Positions 11,287 to 22,687 of a DNA stretch of 64,000 bases are shown here, piece after piece. The stretch lies in NCBI GenBank assembly GCA_904066235.2, contig CAJFCV020000005.1, positions 10,349,501-10,413,500 of the forward strand, in the 5' to 3' direction. The DNA comes from Bursaphelenchus xylophilus (lineage: Eukaryota; Nematoda; Chromadorea; Rhabditida; Aphelenchoididae). Positions within the stretch are counted from its first letter, which is position 1. Every line of letters starts with the position of its first letter. A program made the position numbers and the translations under genes. The notes beneath the pieces were generated by a model that saw only the letters and a program-made list of their open reading frames with translations, was not told the DNA's origin and made no database searches.

Positions 11287-12215
11287 AAGAAGCCCACTAA
11301 TGTTTAAAACTTTAAGCTCGCGCTTTTCAAAGGCCACCGAGGTATTTCTCTCAGTCTAGCCTCTAAATCATCGTTGAATATATCGGCCATGTCATAGGAA
11401 TGACAAAAATTTTTGGAATTTTTATCTAGCTGAGTTAATTACGGCTAAAGTACAAAATTATTTTCGTCTAATAGCAACAAAAATCACATTTTATTACGTC
11501 CTTTTAGCAAAAAATACTTTTTTAAGCACTTTTGTCGCTAATTTATCGCTTCAAACCGCGTGATTTACGCGCAAATTTACGCAGTTCCTGACCGACGGCG
11601 CAAATCAGTTGAGCAATCATTATGCGATAAAAAACACCCGAGGCGATTATTTGTGGCTCGCGCAAATTGACTTAAAGCCCGTTGTTTTCGGTGATCTTGT
11701 TATTCATGAAGCGATATTTTACTACCTTGCACTTGTCGGGCAATTGTAACCGTAATTACGGTACTTCTCGTTGATTTTTAAGGGCAAATAATTATATCAG
11801 CGCGTAGTTTACAGCTGATTTGACGCTTTTACCGAACAATATTTTGAACTGTTTGAACTGTACCCGATGCGGAGGTCCCCAAATGGTGCGGTTGGATTTT
11901 CTTGAAACTTGGCACATGTGTTGCGCATGGGCCACATATCAAGTCCTGAAAATTTTAGCTCGCGCTTTGCAGGGGAAGCCGAGATATTCAACGATCTTTG
12001 CTGTCGAGAGAGTAGGCAAAAGGCGGAGCGGTCAGAGAGAAAGGGCTTTTTTTGCTATATCGTTGCCAGTTTCGCGCGGAAAAAATTGATTTTTTGTGGA
12101 AACATTGCCTTCCATTGCAGGAATAAGCATGAGAATTTTTACACCAAAAAATGGTAAAAAAATTACACATTTTTGCCAACTTTCGACCTAAAAATCTTGG
12201 TCATCTCTGATCTAG
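11287..12215. other. Intergenic with AGTACTTCCCC-family fragments
   Basis: Fragments of that family's interior at about 11297-11400 and 11870-12215 (TTTTAGCTCGCGCTTTGCAG, AGAGAGTAGGCAAAAGGCGG). 11400-11820 is AT-rich and holds nothing I recognise. Confidence 0.5.
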
Positions 12216-12726
12216 GAGTGTTCATGTTTTCAAAAAAATTTTTTATACCTTTTATCAATTTTCTCATCTACAATATTACATTGATATCCAACGTTTCCGT
12301 GACAACTACAATTTGTAATTTTTCCTTCGAACTTTAACCGAAACAACGGCTAGCCCGGTTCAACAACTCTTGACAGTGTAAACAACCAGATCAATTTTTC
12401 GGGTCTCCTTTTTTTCGACAGTCAGATCGTTGGCGCCACCAATTTGTCAACCCTTTTTTGTTGTAATTGTATAACTTTACACTGGAATGTGTGGAAATAT
12501 CAACATGAAAATTGACAAGGGATTTGGTGGGTAGAGAGGGGGTGGATTCGTATGTAACGGCAAGATGTTTATGTGGATCTCGGAAAAATATGCCTAAAGT
12601 TAAAGACAATGAAATTTGGGACTTGTTGTTAGAGATGGGAAAAGAAGTTGGCTGTTGCTTTTAACAGGGTGTTTTAAGAACTGTGGAGGCAGGCGGGAAA
12701 GTCGAATTATAGTCGTTATTGACTAC
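12216..12726. other. Intergenic, nothing recognised
   Basis: No supported exon, RNA gene or repeat end. Confidence 0.5.
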
Positions 12727-12872
12727 CAGTCTGTCGGGAAAATAATGGGCACTGTTCCATCGAAAATAGCATTGCCAAAAATTAACTGTGTCGCGGCAAA
12801 GTCATGTTGCTCTTCTTGTAAAAAAAGCGACCGGCACAGTGACATTATGCTTATTATTTTCCCGACAGTCTG
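12727..12872. repeat. MITE, A-type (left member of a back-to-back pair)
   Basis: CAGTCTGTCGGGAAAATAAT-GGGCAC left, ATGCTTATTATTTTCCCGAC then AGTCTG right. The next MITE starts four bases later. Confidence 0.9.
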
Positions 12873-12876
12873 ATAT

Positions 12877-13026
12877 CACTCTGTCGGGAAAATAATGTGG
12901 ATTGTTGCCCATTAAAATCGCATGTCATCGCTTTGCAACGGCTAGCCATAAGTGAAAATTTGATGCGCTACTGCGACTGCGAGACATTTTGCTGCCATAA
13001 ATCCACATTATTTTCCCGACAGACTG
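12877..13026. repeat. MITE, B-type (right member of a back-to-back pair)
   Basis: CACTCTGTCGGGAAAATAAT-GTGGATT left, AAATCCACATTATTTTCCCG then ACAGACTG right. It shares a short TA-containing junction with the A-type copy. Confidence 0.9.
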
Positions 13027-13455
13027 ATATAATATGTATGTACGTATGATCCATGGATAAGCAAGGTTGAAATGATGATTGCACGATTTTTTCCGCAATT
13101 TCTCATTTTTTTAATTGTTTTCCTCATCTTTATGCAAAATTGCAGTAAAAAAGAACAGCTGCATTAAAAATTCATTAGATTCCGTCAGCATTCAGTAAAC
13201 AAAAGCCTAATAATCATTCATCTTCGCTTTTTCTTTTTTCTTTTCCGCTGCCAATCAATTCCCGAACGATGTAAACATAGCCATTAACAAAAGTTGAAAA
13301 TGTTTTTCGTATGGAAACGTGGAGATTTTAAAATCGGGATGGGAGGTAATATATTAGTCTGTCGGGAAAAAATGTCGATTTTTCGGGGCAATATGGGGTA
13401 TGACGTCACAAAATTCAAGTGTAGGTAGATACTACAGGGCATTACAAAAATTTGA
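13027..13455. other. Intergenic, one lone MITE tip
   Basis: A single tip at about 13356 (TAGTCTGTCGGGAAAAAATG) without a partner; otherwise nothing recognised. Confidence 0.5.
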
Positions 13456-13463
13456 GTGTAGAC

Positions 13464-15094
13464 CAGAGATTGCCACGGCTCCGGAGCCGGCTCTTAGCTC
13501 AGAGGAGCCAGAGCCGGAGGTTTGGGTGCGGCTCCGGCTCCCGAGCCTAAAGTCGGAGCCGGGCTTCTCAGCTTTCAGAAATGTAAAAATTCCATGATCT
13601 TGTTAAACCAAATTGCTTGAAAAATACTGGTAAAGATGTTATAAGGCGCGTGCATTCTACATCTCAGCGGGCCTCCTCGCAGAAAACCCGCATTTCTTGT
13701 CTGTAGGCCCTCTAGACAAGAAATGCGCATTTTCTGTCTAAAATAGAGACAAAATTTGCAAAACTTGCCTGAGATAACAGACAAAGAGCCTGGCTGTTAG
13801 CCTGGACGAAAACCTCAAAATGTTGTCTGGACTCCAGACAAGAAACGAGGAATCCTGTCTGGTAGTCAGACAAACTTTTTTGTCTGACCAGAAACGGAAA
13901 ATCCTGTAAAAAATCTGTATCCACAAAAAGTTTCGATTCTCCTCTCTGTGGAACTTGCGAGTTGCATTTCACAGCCCAAGTTCTACGACGGAACTTGTTC
14001 GAACAACGAAATCCGAGGCCAACGACCGTCGTCGCTGACCCCGATCACGGTGAAGGACATGCTTCGCCTTGGAACTCGGCGTTCCTTGAGACTGTTTTCG
14101 TTTCTGGCCGAAAGGCCGAACACCAACAAATTCGAAAAAAACATTGACCGTACAAGCAAAGAAAATTTTCTCGCTCAGAAAAGAAATGGGTACCTCTCAT
14201 CAGCGAGAAACCCAGAGCCGAGAAACGCAGAGAAAAAAAGAAAAACGCACGCAAAAAGCGTGAGCGAGAGGGCACCATGAACGCGATTTTTTCTCTGCGT
14301 TTCTCGCTCATGAGAGGAACCCATTTCTTTTCTGAGCGAGAAAATTTTCTTCGCTTGTACGGTCAATGTTTTTTTCGAATTTGTTGGTGTTCGGCATTTC
14401 GGCTAGAAACGAAAACAGTCTCATGCAACGCCGAAGTTCCAAGGCGAAGCATGTCCCTCACCGTGATCGGGGTCAGCGACGACGGTCGTTTGCCTTGGGT
14501 TTCGGTGTTCGGACAGCTGCGCCGAAGAACTTGTGATCTGACGTGCAACAAGGTCCCAGGAAAGAAGCGCGGTGAAAGTTTTTTGTAGACGAAATTATGC
14601 ATTTCTAGCCAGACAAAGATTTCTTGTCTGGCTACCAGACAGGATTTCGCATTTCTTGTCTGAAGTCCAGACGAAAAAATTGTCTGCTTCCCAGACAACT
14701 TTTGCGTACTTCTTGTCTGGCTTTGGACAAGAATCGCCAATTCTCGTCTGGACCGAAAATAATTTGGACGGAAAACTGCAATTCTTGTCTAGAGGGCTCA
14801 CAGACAAGAAATGCGGGTTTTCTGCGAGGAGGCCCGCTGAGATGTAGAACGCACGCGCCTTTTATGCATACTGCAAAAACGTTGGGTGTATGGTCCCTGG
14901 CACGAATAACTTTTTATTTGGAAAAATATTTTTAAAATTTTTTCGAACGGGAGCCGGGATTTGGAGCCGGAGACCTTTTTAATTTTTTCATGAGAGCCGG
15001 GAGCCGGAGCCGGAGCTGCAATTTTGGCCTCGGCTCCGGCTCTGGGAGCTAAGAGCCGGAGCCGGAGCAGAAATTTTGACCGTGGCAATCTCTG
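13464..15094. mobile_element. hAT-like GGCTCC element with nested 1.2-kb palindrome
   Basis: Ends CAGAGATTGCCACGG / CCGTGGCAATCTCTG, flanked by a perfect 8-bp duplication GTGTAGAC (13456-13463 and 15095-15102), which fits hAT-type insertion. Subterminal regions are degenerate GGCTCC/GGAGCC hexamer arrays. Between about 13640 and 14865 lies a long palindrome centred near 14270 and studded with TGTCTGG/CCAGACA motifs. It matches CCGTCGTCGCTGACCCCGAT on one side with its complement on the other. No transposase frame is visible. Confidence 0.85.
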
Positions 15095-15120
15095 GTGTAG
15101 ACTTTGTATTATGGCTACTG

Positions 15121-15266
15121 CAACTCTGTCGGGGAAATAATGACCAAATGTCGCTGCGCCGACCGCGTCGCTGAATTGAAAAGCAATTTGATTTGGCCGC
15201 GATACAACTCATTTTCTCAGCGGCGATGCGATGCAACAGAGTGCTCATTATTCTCCCAACAGACTG
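15121..15266. repeat. MITE, A-type
   Basis: Begins CAACTCTGTCGGGGAAATAA and ends GTGCTCATTATTCTCCCAAC then AGACTG. It lies 18 bp after the target duplication of the hAT-like element. Confidence 0.85.
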
Positions 15267-15268
15267 AT

Positions 15269-15840
15269 ACATGACTACAATGTCAATGAAAAGAATGAAA
15301 GGAATGGGACTGGAAGCATTCTTGTTGTAAACGGCCGTCTGCTGTTTTTTCGACAAAAAAAACTTCCAAAAAACTCCTTTCTCCATTCTTTCTGGATTGC
15401 TTATTATTGTTTTCCCCACTTTACGATCTTGCAACCGGGTATTGCTAAATTCACCCCCAGGGTATTACTAAAAATTTGCACCTAAACCTGTAGGGTTTGA
15501 CGGGATCAAGTGGTTTACAACCGGTTTTCAATTGATCCTGTCCTTTCTCGGACAACACGGGCAATTTGGTTAGTTGAAATCGACGAAAAACAAGCGAAGC
15601 GCAGTCTTCAACAGTTTTGACTAATTTTAAGGGCAAGTTACCGTTACGTCACGTCGGGCGCCATGAAATCGAACGTGGGCTGGGTAAAAATATTTTTTAC
15701 ACATCGGACGTCACTATTAATATATACATGTATTACTGATGCCTTAAAGTTCGTACATATTTTCGCTGGTGTAAGATACTTAATTCTTTTGAAAGTTAAT
15801 TAAGAAATCTCTAGACAGAGTACATTTTAACTCTCAAAAA
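15269..15840. other. Intergenic, nothing recognised
   Basis: No exon-like frame or repeat boundary that I can support. Confidence 0.5.
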
Positions 15841-16757
15841 ATTTAGATCACGCTTTCTGGGAAGAGCCAAAATTTTCATCAATTTCTGCGGCCGAGAGAG
15901 TACGCAAAAAGTGGAGAGCAATCAGAGAGAAAAAGGTTTTATACCATACCTTTGACAGTTCCGCGCAAAAAACAATTCTTTTTTTTATCTTTTTTGTGTA
16001 AGCATAACTCTCTACGGTAGAAGTTGGCCAGAGACTTTATATGACAAAATTGGCAGAAAAGTGTTGCATTTTTGCCAACTTTTGACCTAAAAAATCTTGG
16101 ACGTTTCTGCAAAGCACGAGCCAGGAGTCCTGCACATGCCTTCGAAAGTAGAGTGGGGGATCTGACCCAGTGGAAAAAAACGTGCCATTTTGCATCCGGG
16201 AAGTTTAAAAAATGTAGCAAATTACCTCCCTCTCGAAGTGAAAAAAACTCCGATTTCAAAAGCGATCCCGCTCTTTTTGTGAGGGAAAGGGCGCGCCCTT
16301 CAAAACGATGTCTTTTCACTTGGAGAGGGAAGCATTTTGCCACATTTTTGATACTTCCCGGATGCAAAATGGTACGTTTTTTACCACTGGATCAGGTCCG
16401 TCACTGTAGCCCCCGAAAATTTTAGAGTCTGAGTTGGATGCATAGCTGAGATTTAGATTTTCAACAATCCTTGCGGCCGAGAGAGCACACGAAACGCGGA
16501 GAGCCGCCAGTGAGAAAGACAATTCTTGCCGTATCCTTTCCAGCTTCATGCAGGAAAAATTGATTTTTTCTATGTAAACGTAATCCTCTTCGTGGAAAAT
16601 AGGGAGGAAACTTTTGATAAAAAAAATTCTCAAAAATGTGTCAAAACGACGTTTTTTTCACTTGGAGAGCATTTTGCCACGTTTTTGATCTTTCCCGGAT
16701 GCAAAAAGGTACGTTTTTTGCCAGTGGATTAGGCCACTGTACTTTCTCTGTATGAAT
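15841..16757. repeat. Interleaved element fragments with one complete fold-back copy
   Basis: AGTACTTCCCC-family interior at 15841-16140 and 16420-16640. A complete CAGTGACGGACCTGATCC-family copy at about 16150-16408 (ends GATCTGACCCAGTGG / CCACTGGATCAGGTCCGTCA) and a half copy at 16640-16740. Confidence 0.65.
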
Positions 16758-16758
16758 A

Positions 16759-16952
16759 CTAGTCGCGGAAAAAAGTCCTTAGAATTTTCTGAGACTCTGC
16801 ACTGTGCATGAACCCGAAAAGTGCTTTTGCACTGTGCAAATTTCTTGTTTTTGCCTTATTGTCGCGCGCGATTCCCGCGACAAATCGACTTTTCGGGGTG
16901 CGATGGGATTTGGGGGTCGCGAAAAATTCCAAGGACTTTTTTCCGCGACTAG
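16759..16952. repeat. CTAGTCG-family element
   Basis: Ends CTAGTCGCGGAAAAAAGTCC / GGACTTTTTTCCGCGACTAG, flanked by TA, with GCACTGTGCA motifs inside. Confidence 0.85.
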
Positions 16953-17033
16953 TAGAAGCTGCGGTTTTAGGGAGTGTGCTTGTAGGGCCTTATAGTCAAT
17001 TTACTGTAGCTTAAGGGCCTGTCATCCCAATTA

Positions 17034-17302
17034 CTAGTCGTTCCAGAAAGTGCGTAGACTTTTTTCCGCCTTTTTTCCGACCGCACAGTGCAAGTTTCCT
17101 GTTTCCCACGCGACGCGATCCTTTTTGAGACATTTTGCACTGTGCAATTTCAAAAAGTCGCGCCGGCTCCCTTGAGAAAAACTTGCGTCGCAGCGATAGT
17201 GCACTTGCACGGTGCAAAAGGTCAAATGCACCCCGCAAAATAGAAATTTTGTGCACAGTGCGGACCGCGACAAAAAGTCTACGCACTTTCTGGAACGACT
17301 AG
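17034..17302. repeat. CTAGTCG-family element
   Basis: Ends CTAGTCGTTCCAGAAAGTGC / GCACTTTCTGGAACGACTAG with a long matched stem (GTAGACTTTTT), flanked by TA. The interior has GCACAGTGCAAG and GCACGGTGCAAA. Confidence 0.9.
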
Positions 17303-17304
17303 TA

Positions 17305-17415
17305 TGGCGTCGCTGAAGTAAAAAGCAATTTGATTTTGCCGCGACACAATTCATTTTCTCGGCAGCGATGCGATTTTCGATGCGACAGCATGCTCATTAT
17401 TTTTGCGATAGACTG
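17305..17415. repeat. MITE, A-type, left half missing
   Basis: Starts at the interior GGCGTCGCTGAAG block directly after the CTAGTCG element and ends CATGCTCATTATTTTTGCGA then TAGACTG. Confidence 0.75.
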
Positions 17416-17904
17416 ATTTACAGCTATTCCAACATTTCCCAGCCCTCAAATCATCCAAAAACTCGTAAAAATTCCCATCGGTCAAGAGATTCTCACTTTT
17501 ACAGCGACCCTTGAAAACAATAATATATTTGTGTTTACAAAATGCTGTAATAGTAACGTTCTGCGTCGTCCTTTCGAATGACCCTGAACTGGAAGGACAT
17601 CTTCGGCTAAAAATAAAGCGAAAAACGGAACGTCGCTGATGAGCGTGAAGAAAGGGAACCAAAAATAGAAAACGTTTTATGAGGTTATGTGATAAATATA
17701 CGATGTAGTTAGGTTGCGAAATTTCGGTGAGTTTCTGGGGCCGGGATCATGGGTGGTTGATGGACTCGGGTTTATGGTGTGTTTCAATAGTTATAGTAAT
17801 AATTTGAAGGTCTATGTGACGGGTGGTGTGATGACCACGCGGTTGGGATGAATGTTTCATAATTGTTGCATAGAATCGTGGTTAGTAAAAAAGTTGCTAA
17901 GATC
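17416..17904. other. Intergenic, nothing recognised
   Basis: No supported exon, RNA gene or repeat boundary. Confidence 0.5.
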
Positions 17905-18047
17905 TGATTTTGTCGGGAAAATAATGGGCACTGTCGCATCGAAAATCGCATCGAAAATGAATTGTGTCGCGATAAAATCAAATTGTTTTTTATTATACTT
18001 CAGTGACACGAATGCGATATTGTGCTCATTATTTTCCCGACAAACTG
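17905..18047. repeat. MITE, A-type
   Basis: Left tip decayed (TTTTGTCGGGAAAATAATGG), right CTCATTATTTTCCCGACAAA then CTG. The interior repeats ATCGAAAATCGCATCGAAAA. Confidence 0.85.
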
Positions 18048-18061
18048 GTATCAAACTTTTA

Positions 18062-18312
18062 GAAGTACAGTGGGTCACCTGATCCAGCGGCAAAAAACGT
18101 ACCATTTTGTATCCGGGAAGTATCAGAAATGTGGAAAAATGCTTCCCTCTTCAAGTCAAAAAACTTCATTTTGAAGGGCACACCCCTTCCCTCACAAAAA
18201 GAGTTTTTAAAATCGTAATTTTATCACTTAAAGTGGGAAGCATTTTGCCACGTTTTTGATACTTCCCGGATGCAAAATGGTACGTTTTTTGCCGCTGGAT
18301 TAGCCACTGTAC
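18062..18312. repeat. CAGTGACGGACCTGATCC-family element
   Basis: Ends TACAGTGGGTCACCTGATCC / GCCGCTGGATTAGCCACTGTA with the paired GCAAAAAACGTACCATTTTG block. Confidence 0.8.
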
Positions 18313-18398
18313 TTTCTCTGTATGAGTAGAAGCTATGGTTTTAACAAGTGTGCCACTGTAGTAAAATGTAAGCATTTCAGGCGGAGTACACAACTTAT

Positions 18399-18551
18399 CA
18401 GTCTGTCGGAAAAATAACGGCGGATTGTCGCGCCAAAATGTCTCGCCTTGCCGCTATCGCGCACCAAATCCCAAGCTGCGGCTTGCAGTCGCAAAGCGAT
18501 GATGGGCGATTCCGTGGCGCGACGATCCGCCGTTATTTTCCCGACAGACTG
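18399..18551. repeat. MITE, C-type, full length
   Basis: CAGTCTGTCGGAAAAATAAC-GGCGGAT left and ATCCGCCGTTATTTTCCCGA then CAGACTG right. It is the cleanest C-type copy in the window. Confidence 0.95.
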
Positions 18552-18670
18552 ATACAAGGGAGTGTGTTTCTAGTGCCGAGTCAGCTAAATTTTTTCACAA
18601 TTTTAGACTTGTTTTTTTTTCTAATACGCATGAAAGCGTGCGCTCGACAGAAATGACCGAAATTTTCTAT

Positions 18671-18959
18671 CACTTTGTCGAGAAAATAGTGTGGATTTGT
18701 CGCGCCTTGCAAGTCGCCCGTCATCGCTTTTCGATGGCTAGCCGCGGCTGGAGATTTGGGGCACACATTTTTAGGTATATGTAGAAGTGTTGCAGAGTTT
18801 TTAAATATACGACGTGCGCCTTGGAAACAAGTCTGATCTCTCAGTCTGTCGAGAAAATAATGTGGATTTACCGCACCTTGGAATCGCCCGTCATTACTTT
18901 TCGAATTTAGGCTAGGAAATTTTGCTGCGACAAATCCACATTTTTTTACGGACAGACTG
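18671..18959. repeat. Two B-type MITEs, first truncated
   Basis: First copy 18671-18765 (CACTTTGTCGAGAAAATAGT) keeps only its left two-thirds. The second, 18842-18959, has both tips, the right one reading CACATTTTTTTACGGACAGA then CTG. Confidence 0.75.
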
Positions 18960-19754
18960 ATACATAGGACTTGACGTATCTTTTCAAAAGCACACACAGT
19001 ATATTGCCAAACTGCACGGCTCTTTTAGACCTGAAGTGATAAGAACCGGACCTTTTTTGATAGAATTTCTCACAACTAAAGATTAATACGTCTATTATAC
19101 ACCTGTCTAGTTGATCGTGTAAACTTTGGTCATTAATGAGCAATTTCTCATCTTTCGGAGTAAGTCCACGAAATGAACCAATTTTACACTGTTTCTAAGT
19201 GCAACCAGACGTAACGTGAGATTCCCGAGTTTGGCGCGCGACTTATTACTTTTTTGTTACTAATAGTTCAGCTTGGATTGAGTTTGTAGCCAGACAGTTT
19301 TTAATTTTCGCTTAAAAGTGATGGTAATGACGTGTTGATTGGCTATTAATTTCAATTTACTAGACATCAAAAAAAAAAGATTTTTAACATCAAAACAATT
19401 TTAAAAAAAATTTTTTTTTTCTCTGAAAACACCAAACGATATTGAGCGATCTTTGCGGCCGAGAGAGTACGTGGAACGAGGAGAGCGATCGGAAAGAAAA
19501 ATACTATTTGGCCATGTCTTCGCCACGCTTAGGCGGAAAAAAGTTGTCTTTAGTGGAAAAATTTCTCTCCACGGTGTAGAAATAGGTACGAAAATTTTCA
19601 TGCCAAAATTCGTTAAAAAGTCTTAATTGCTATTCTTTCGATCAAATTAGGGCTGTTGCCGCTAAACCCCAAATTTGCATAAGTTCTCTCATTCCCTATA
19701 AAAGCCACAGATCTGATCATTTTGTAATCACTTTTCTTGCTGTGGTGCTAACAG
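18960..19754. other. Intergenic, AGTACTTCCCC-family fragment
   Basis: 19436-19630 matches that family's interior (GAGAGAGTACGTGGAACGAG). The remainder is AT-rich and unrecognised. Confidence 0.5.
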
Positions 19755-20195
19755 GGGAAGTACTTCAAGTGCGACGCTCAGATTTTGATGAAGCTTGGCA
19801 CAGATTTAGAATAATTTTTTCTAAGATATATACGAGAATACTAGCTCGCGCTTTGCAGAAACAACCGAGATTTTTAGATCGAAAGTCGGCAAAAATTTAG
19901 GACTTTTTTGCGGAATTTCGGCTCGAAAAGTTTCATGCCTATTTCAACCGTAAAGGATAAGTTTTCTACAAAAAATCAAATTTTTCCGCATGAAACTGCC
20001 AAAGTTATGGCCAAAAAGCGTTTTTCACTCAGACCGCTCTACGCGTTTAGCGTGCTTTGCAAAAATCGTTCGATATATTGGCGGCGCCCGCAAAGCGCGA
20101 GCTAAAACTTTCAAGAATTGATATTTAGTCCATACCCGATGTGTGTGCAAAATTTAAAGAAAATCTGAGCGTCGCACTTGGAGTACTTCCCCTGT
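19755..20195. repeat. AGTACTTCCCC-family element, complete
   Basis: The best copy in the window: GGGGAAGTACTTCAAGTGCG (then ACGCTCAGATTTT) on the left and AATCTGAGCGTCGCACTTGG (then AGTACTTCCCC) on the right. It is 441 bp long and has no coding potential that I trust. Confidence 0.9.
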
Positions 20196-21525
20196 AAATA
20201 AATACTCCTTCTTCTCGTCTTCTCCTACCGGTCGATCTCACATCAAGTCGCCTTTTCCTCTGGTCAGCCAGTGCAAGTGCCAAGTTTCATCCGAGTCAAT
20301 GCGTGGCACTCATTCCTCCTTCATCCCCCAAATTTGCTTTACTGCAACAAACTGTCTTTTAACACGCATTTTTTTCATAAAGTGCGAAGTCTTTCCGTCG
20401 CAAAGCTTTTTGCTCTGTGCATTTTACTTTTGAATTGTGCAATACAAAAGTCGCCACGCACGTCAAGAAAAAATAAGACAAAAGCGCTCAAGCAATGAAA
20501 AATTCTTGGCATTCTGTTTCAGCGAAAGAATAATTTTTTGCTCCAAAGATAACCTGATTACACCATGAAGATGAGGTAGAATAGGGTTATTGCATACATA
20601 AATTTGAAGCTGGGCTCCTGCTTATCCTGAACATATATATTTCATATAAAAAATCTGTCGCCTTCTATCTGTTTGAAGCCTAAACTAACAACGCCTAAAA
20701 AATGTTGCGATTTCGAGGATTTCTTTAAGATTTTCCCTCGCCCCTATTTGAAGTTTCGTGTAAACATAGTCTGGAACAAGGCGGATTTTTTTGAGCCTAA
20801 AAAGAAAAAAATCAAATGAGCCAGTTTCGAGATAGAAAATCTGTTCATTTTGCGCAATATTTCGCCTTTCCTCTGACTTCAAAACCGTCATTGAGACGGA
20901 TTTTTTGGACACTTTTATAAGCGGCAACAGAATGCCAACTTTCGTGTTGGAAGATAACCCTTTGAGCGCAAAATCTTGACGTGCCACGCCGCAAGCTTTT
21001 TTCGACAATTGCACAATGCAAAAAATAAGAGAAATGAACGGTGCGTTGGGGGAAAAGTGTACGCACTTTATAGAAAGATAGCACCAGAGTTTTAAAGTTC
21101 AGGAAATCCGCACTGTGCCCTTCTCTTTTTGCACTGTGCGTTTTCGCCGTTTTCACGGCGATTTCCGTTGCTGCCCTAGCGACCTGCGTAACCAAAAATC
21201 TTCTCGTGAGGTCGGCAAAAAAACCGTTTGGGCTTTTGAGAACTTATAGTACACTCCGATGTAACATGTCAAGTGCAACGCCCTTTAAAAGTCCGTCTGC
21301 GTTTCAAAAAATTGATTTCTTTGACAAAATGTCAAACTGACTTCATTGTAATCGCAAGCAGTTGTTTTGAAGAGCCCTTCCCATCCGACGTATCTTTTAT
21401 TGTCCCTTTTTCTTCATCTATTTACGGAACGTAGTCTCTAATTGGAAGTTAACAACAGCAATCAACAGATAATTTATTTGGTAATAAATAGTGGACCAAA
21501 TTTCTGAGATGCCTTCTCACAAGCC
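20196..21525. other. Intergenic with GCACTGTGC-motif remnants
   Basis: Short GCACAGTGC/TGCACTGTG blocks near 20360-20480 and 20995-21150 resemble the CTAGTCG family without clear ends. No gene is seen. Confidence 0.5.
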
Positions 21526-21677
21526 TCGTGAAGAAGCCGAGTCATTTGACAATGTTTTTGTGACTGTGATGGGTCAGTCTGTCGGGAAAATAACAGGCGC
21601 TCTGAAGCATCAAAGATCACATCGCCATCAAGAAAAAGACTTTTGTAGTGTCATGACGGCTAGATCGTAGTATATAT
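21526..21677. repeat. Segment duplicated in inverted orientation at 29287-29450
   Basis: AAGAAGCCGAGTCATTTGAC then AATGTTTTTGTGACTGTGA and a MITE left tip with an unusual core (ACAGGCGCTCTGAAGCATC). The same string, reversed, is found in an IFT52 intron. Confidence 0.85.
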
Positions 21678-21830
21678 TAGTTTGTCGGGAAAATAATGAA
21701 CACTCTGTCGCATCGAAAATTGCATTGACGACGAGAAAATGAATTGTGTCGCGGCAAAATCAAATTTCTTTTCACTTCAGCCACACGATCGGCGCAGTGA
21801 CAGTGTGATCATTATTTTCCCGACAGACTG
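21678..21830. repeat. MITE, A-type
   Basis: TAGTTTGTCGGGAAAATAAT left, ATTATTTTCCCGACAGACTG right. It is part of the 21526-21830 block that is mirrored near 29140-29450. Confidence 0.9.
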
Positions 21831-21892
21831 ATAAAGTATCAAATTCCTCCTCTTTCCTCAGCAATTTTTGCTGCGATTCGTCGGAAAGCACA

Positions 21893-21958
21893 CTTACGCA
21901 AGGCGAAAATGACCGATTTCAAGACCCGGCGAATCCACATTATTTTCGCGACAAACTG
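21893..21958. repeat. MITE, B-type, right end only
   Basis: CGAATCCACATTATTTTCGC then GACAAACTG; the left half is absent. Confidence 0.65.
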
Positions 21959-22210
21959 ATAGCCTCTTACCAAGTCGTTTTTTTTTGTTACAAATCGTGC
22001 GGTCGGTGTCGCAAAGTGGCTAAAAACCACTTTGAACTATGCATTTTTTCTTTGTGCATTATACATACAATATCCTTTTTTGGGCTGTCGCTCGCATCCT
22101 GACCTTTTCTCCACTGAGACCGAAAATCACTCCAGTGACTTTACGAAATGACTAGTATCTTCGATGGTCTCCAGTTTTTATATTTATAAAAAAAAGTCAG
22201 TCACACAACT

Positions 22211-22276
22211 GCTCATTCACTCTTGCGACCTGATTCAGCGTGATGCTCATTCACTCTTGCGACCTGATTCAGCGTG
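22211..22276. repeat. Tandem duplication of a 34-bp unit
   Basis: Two direct copies of GCTCATTCACTCTTGCGACC then TGATTCAGCGTG, separated by AT. No further copies. Confidence 0.95.
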
Positions 22277-22379
22277 TGTTTAGCGCCACTGTGATGAAAT
22301 TCCAGGAGGAATTGGACATGTGGAAGGTCAGAACTCGTGGTGTCTTTGCCTGACGTGTCTTAGTGGTGTCTTAGTTCAA

Positions 22380-22512
22380 AGCGGAATATGGAATCGCCAT
22401 CATTGCTTTGTGACGGCTAGCCGCAGCTGGGGATTTGATGAGTAACTGCATTTTTTTCAACGAGGCGAGAGATTTTGCTACAACGACCGGCCGTTATTTT
22501 CCCGACAGACTG
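22380..22512. repeat. MITE, C/B-type, left tip missing
   Basis: Interior CGCCATCATTGCTTTGTGAC and right end GGCCGTTATTTTCCCGACAG then ACTG. Confidence 0.75.
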
Positions 22513-22529
22513 ATGTTATTATATATGTA

Positions 22530-22684
22530 CTAGTCGCGCCAGCAAGTCCGCAGAATTTTTTCGACCACAGCACTGAGTGGGCTCGCCGGAAAGTACATGT
22601 CGGTAGTGAAAAAATGAGAAGTCGCAGCTACGATGGCGCAAAAAACGCAACTGTTCAGATTCTACGGACCTATTGCGCGACTAG
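22530..22684. repeat. CTAGTCG-family element
   Basis: Ends CTAGTCGCGCCAGCAAGTCC / GCGCGACTAG, flanked by TA (22528, 22685). Inner pairing is decayed compared with the 17034 copy. Confidence 0.75.
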
Positions 22685-22687
22685 TAA

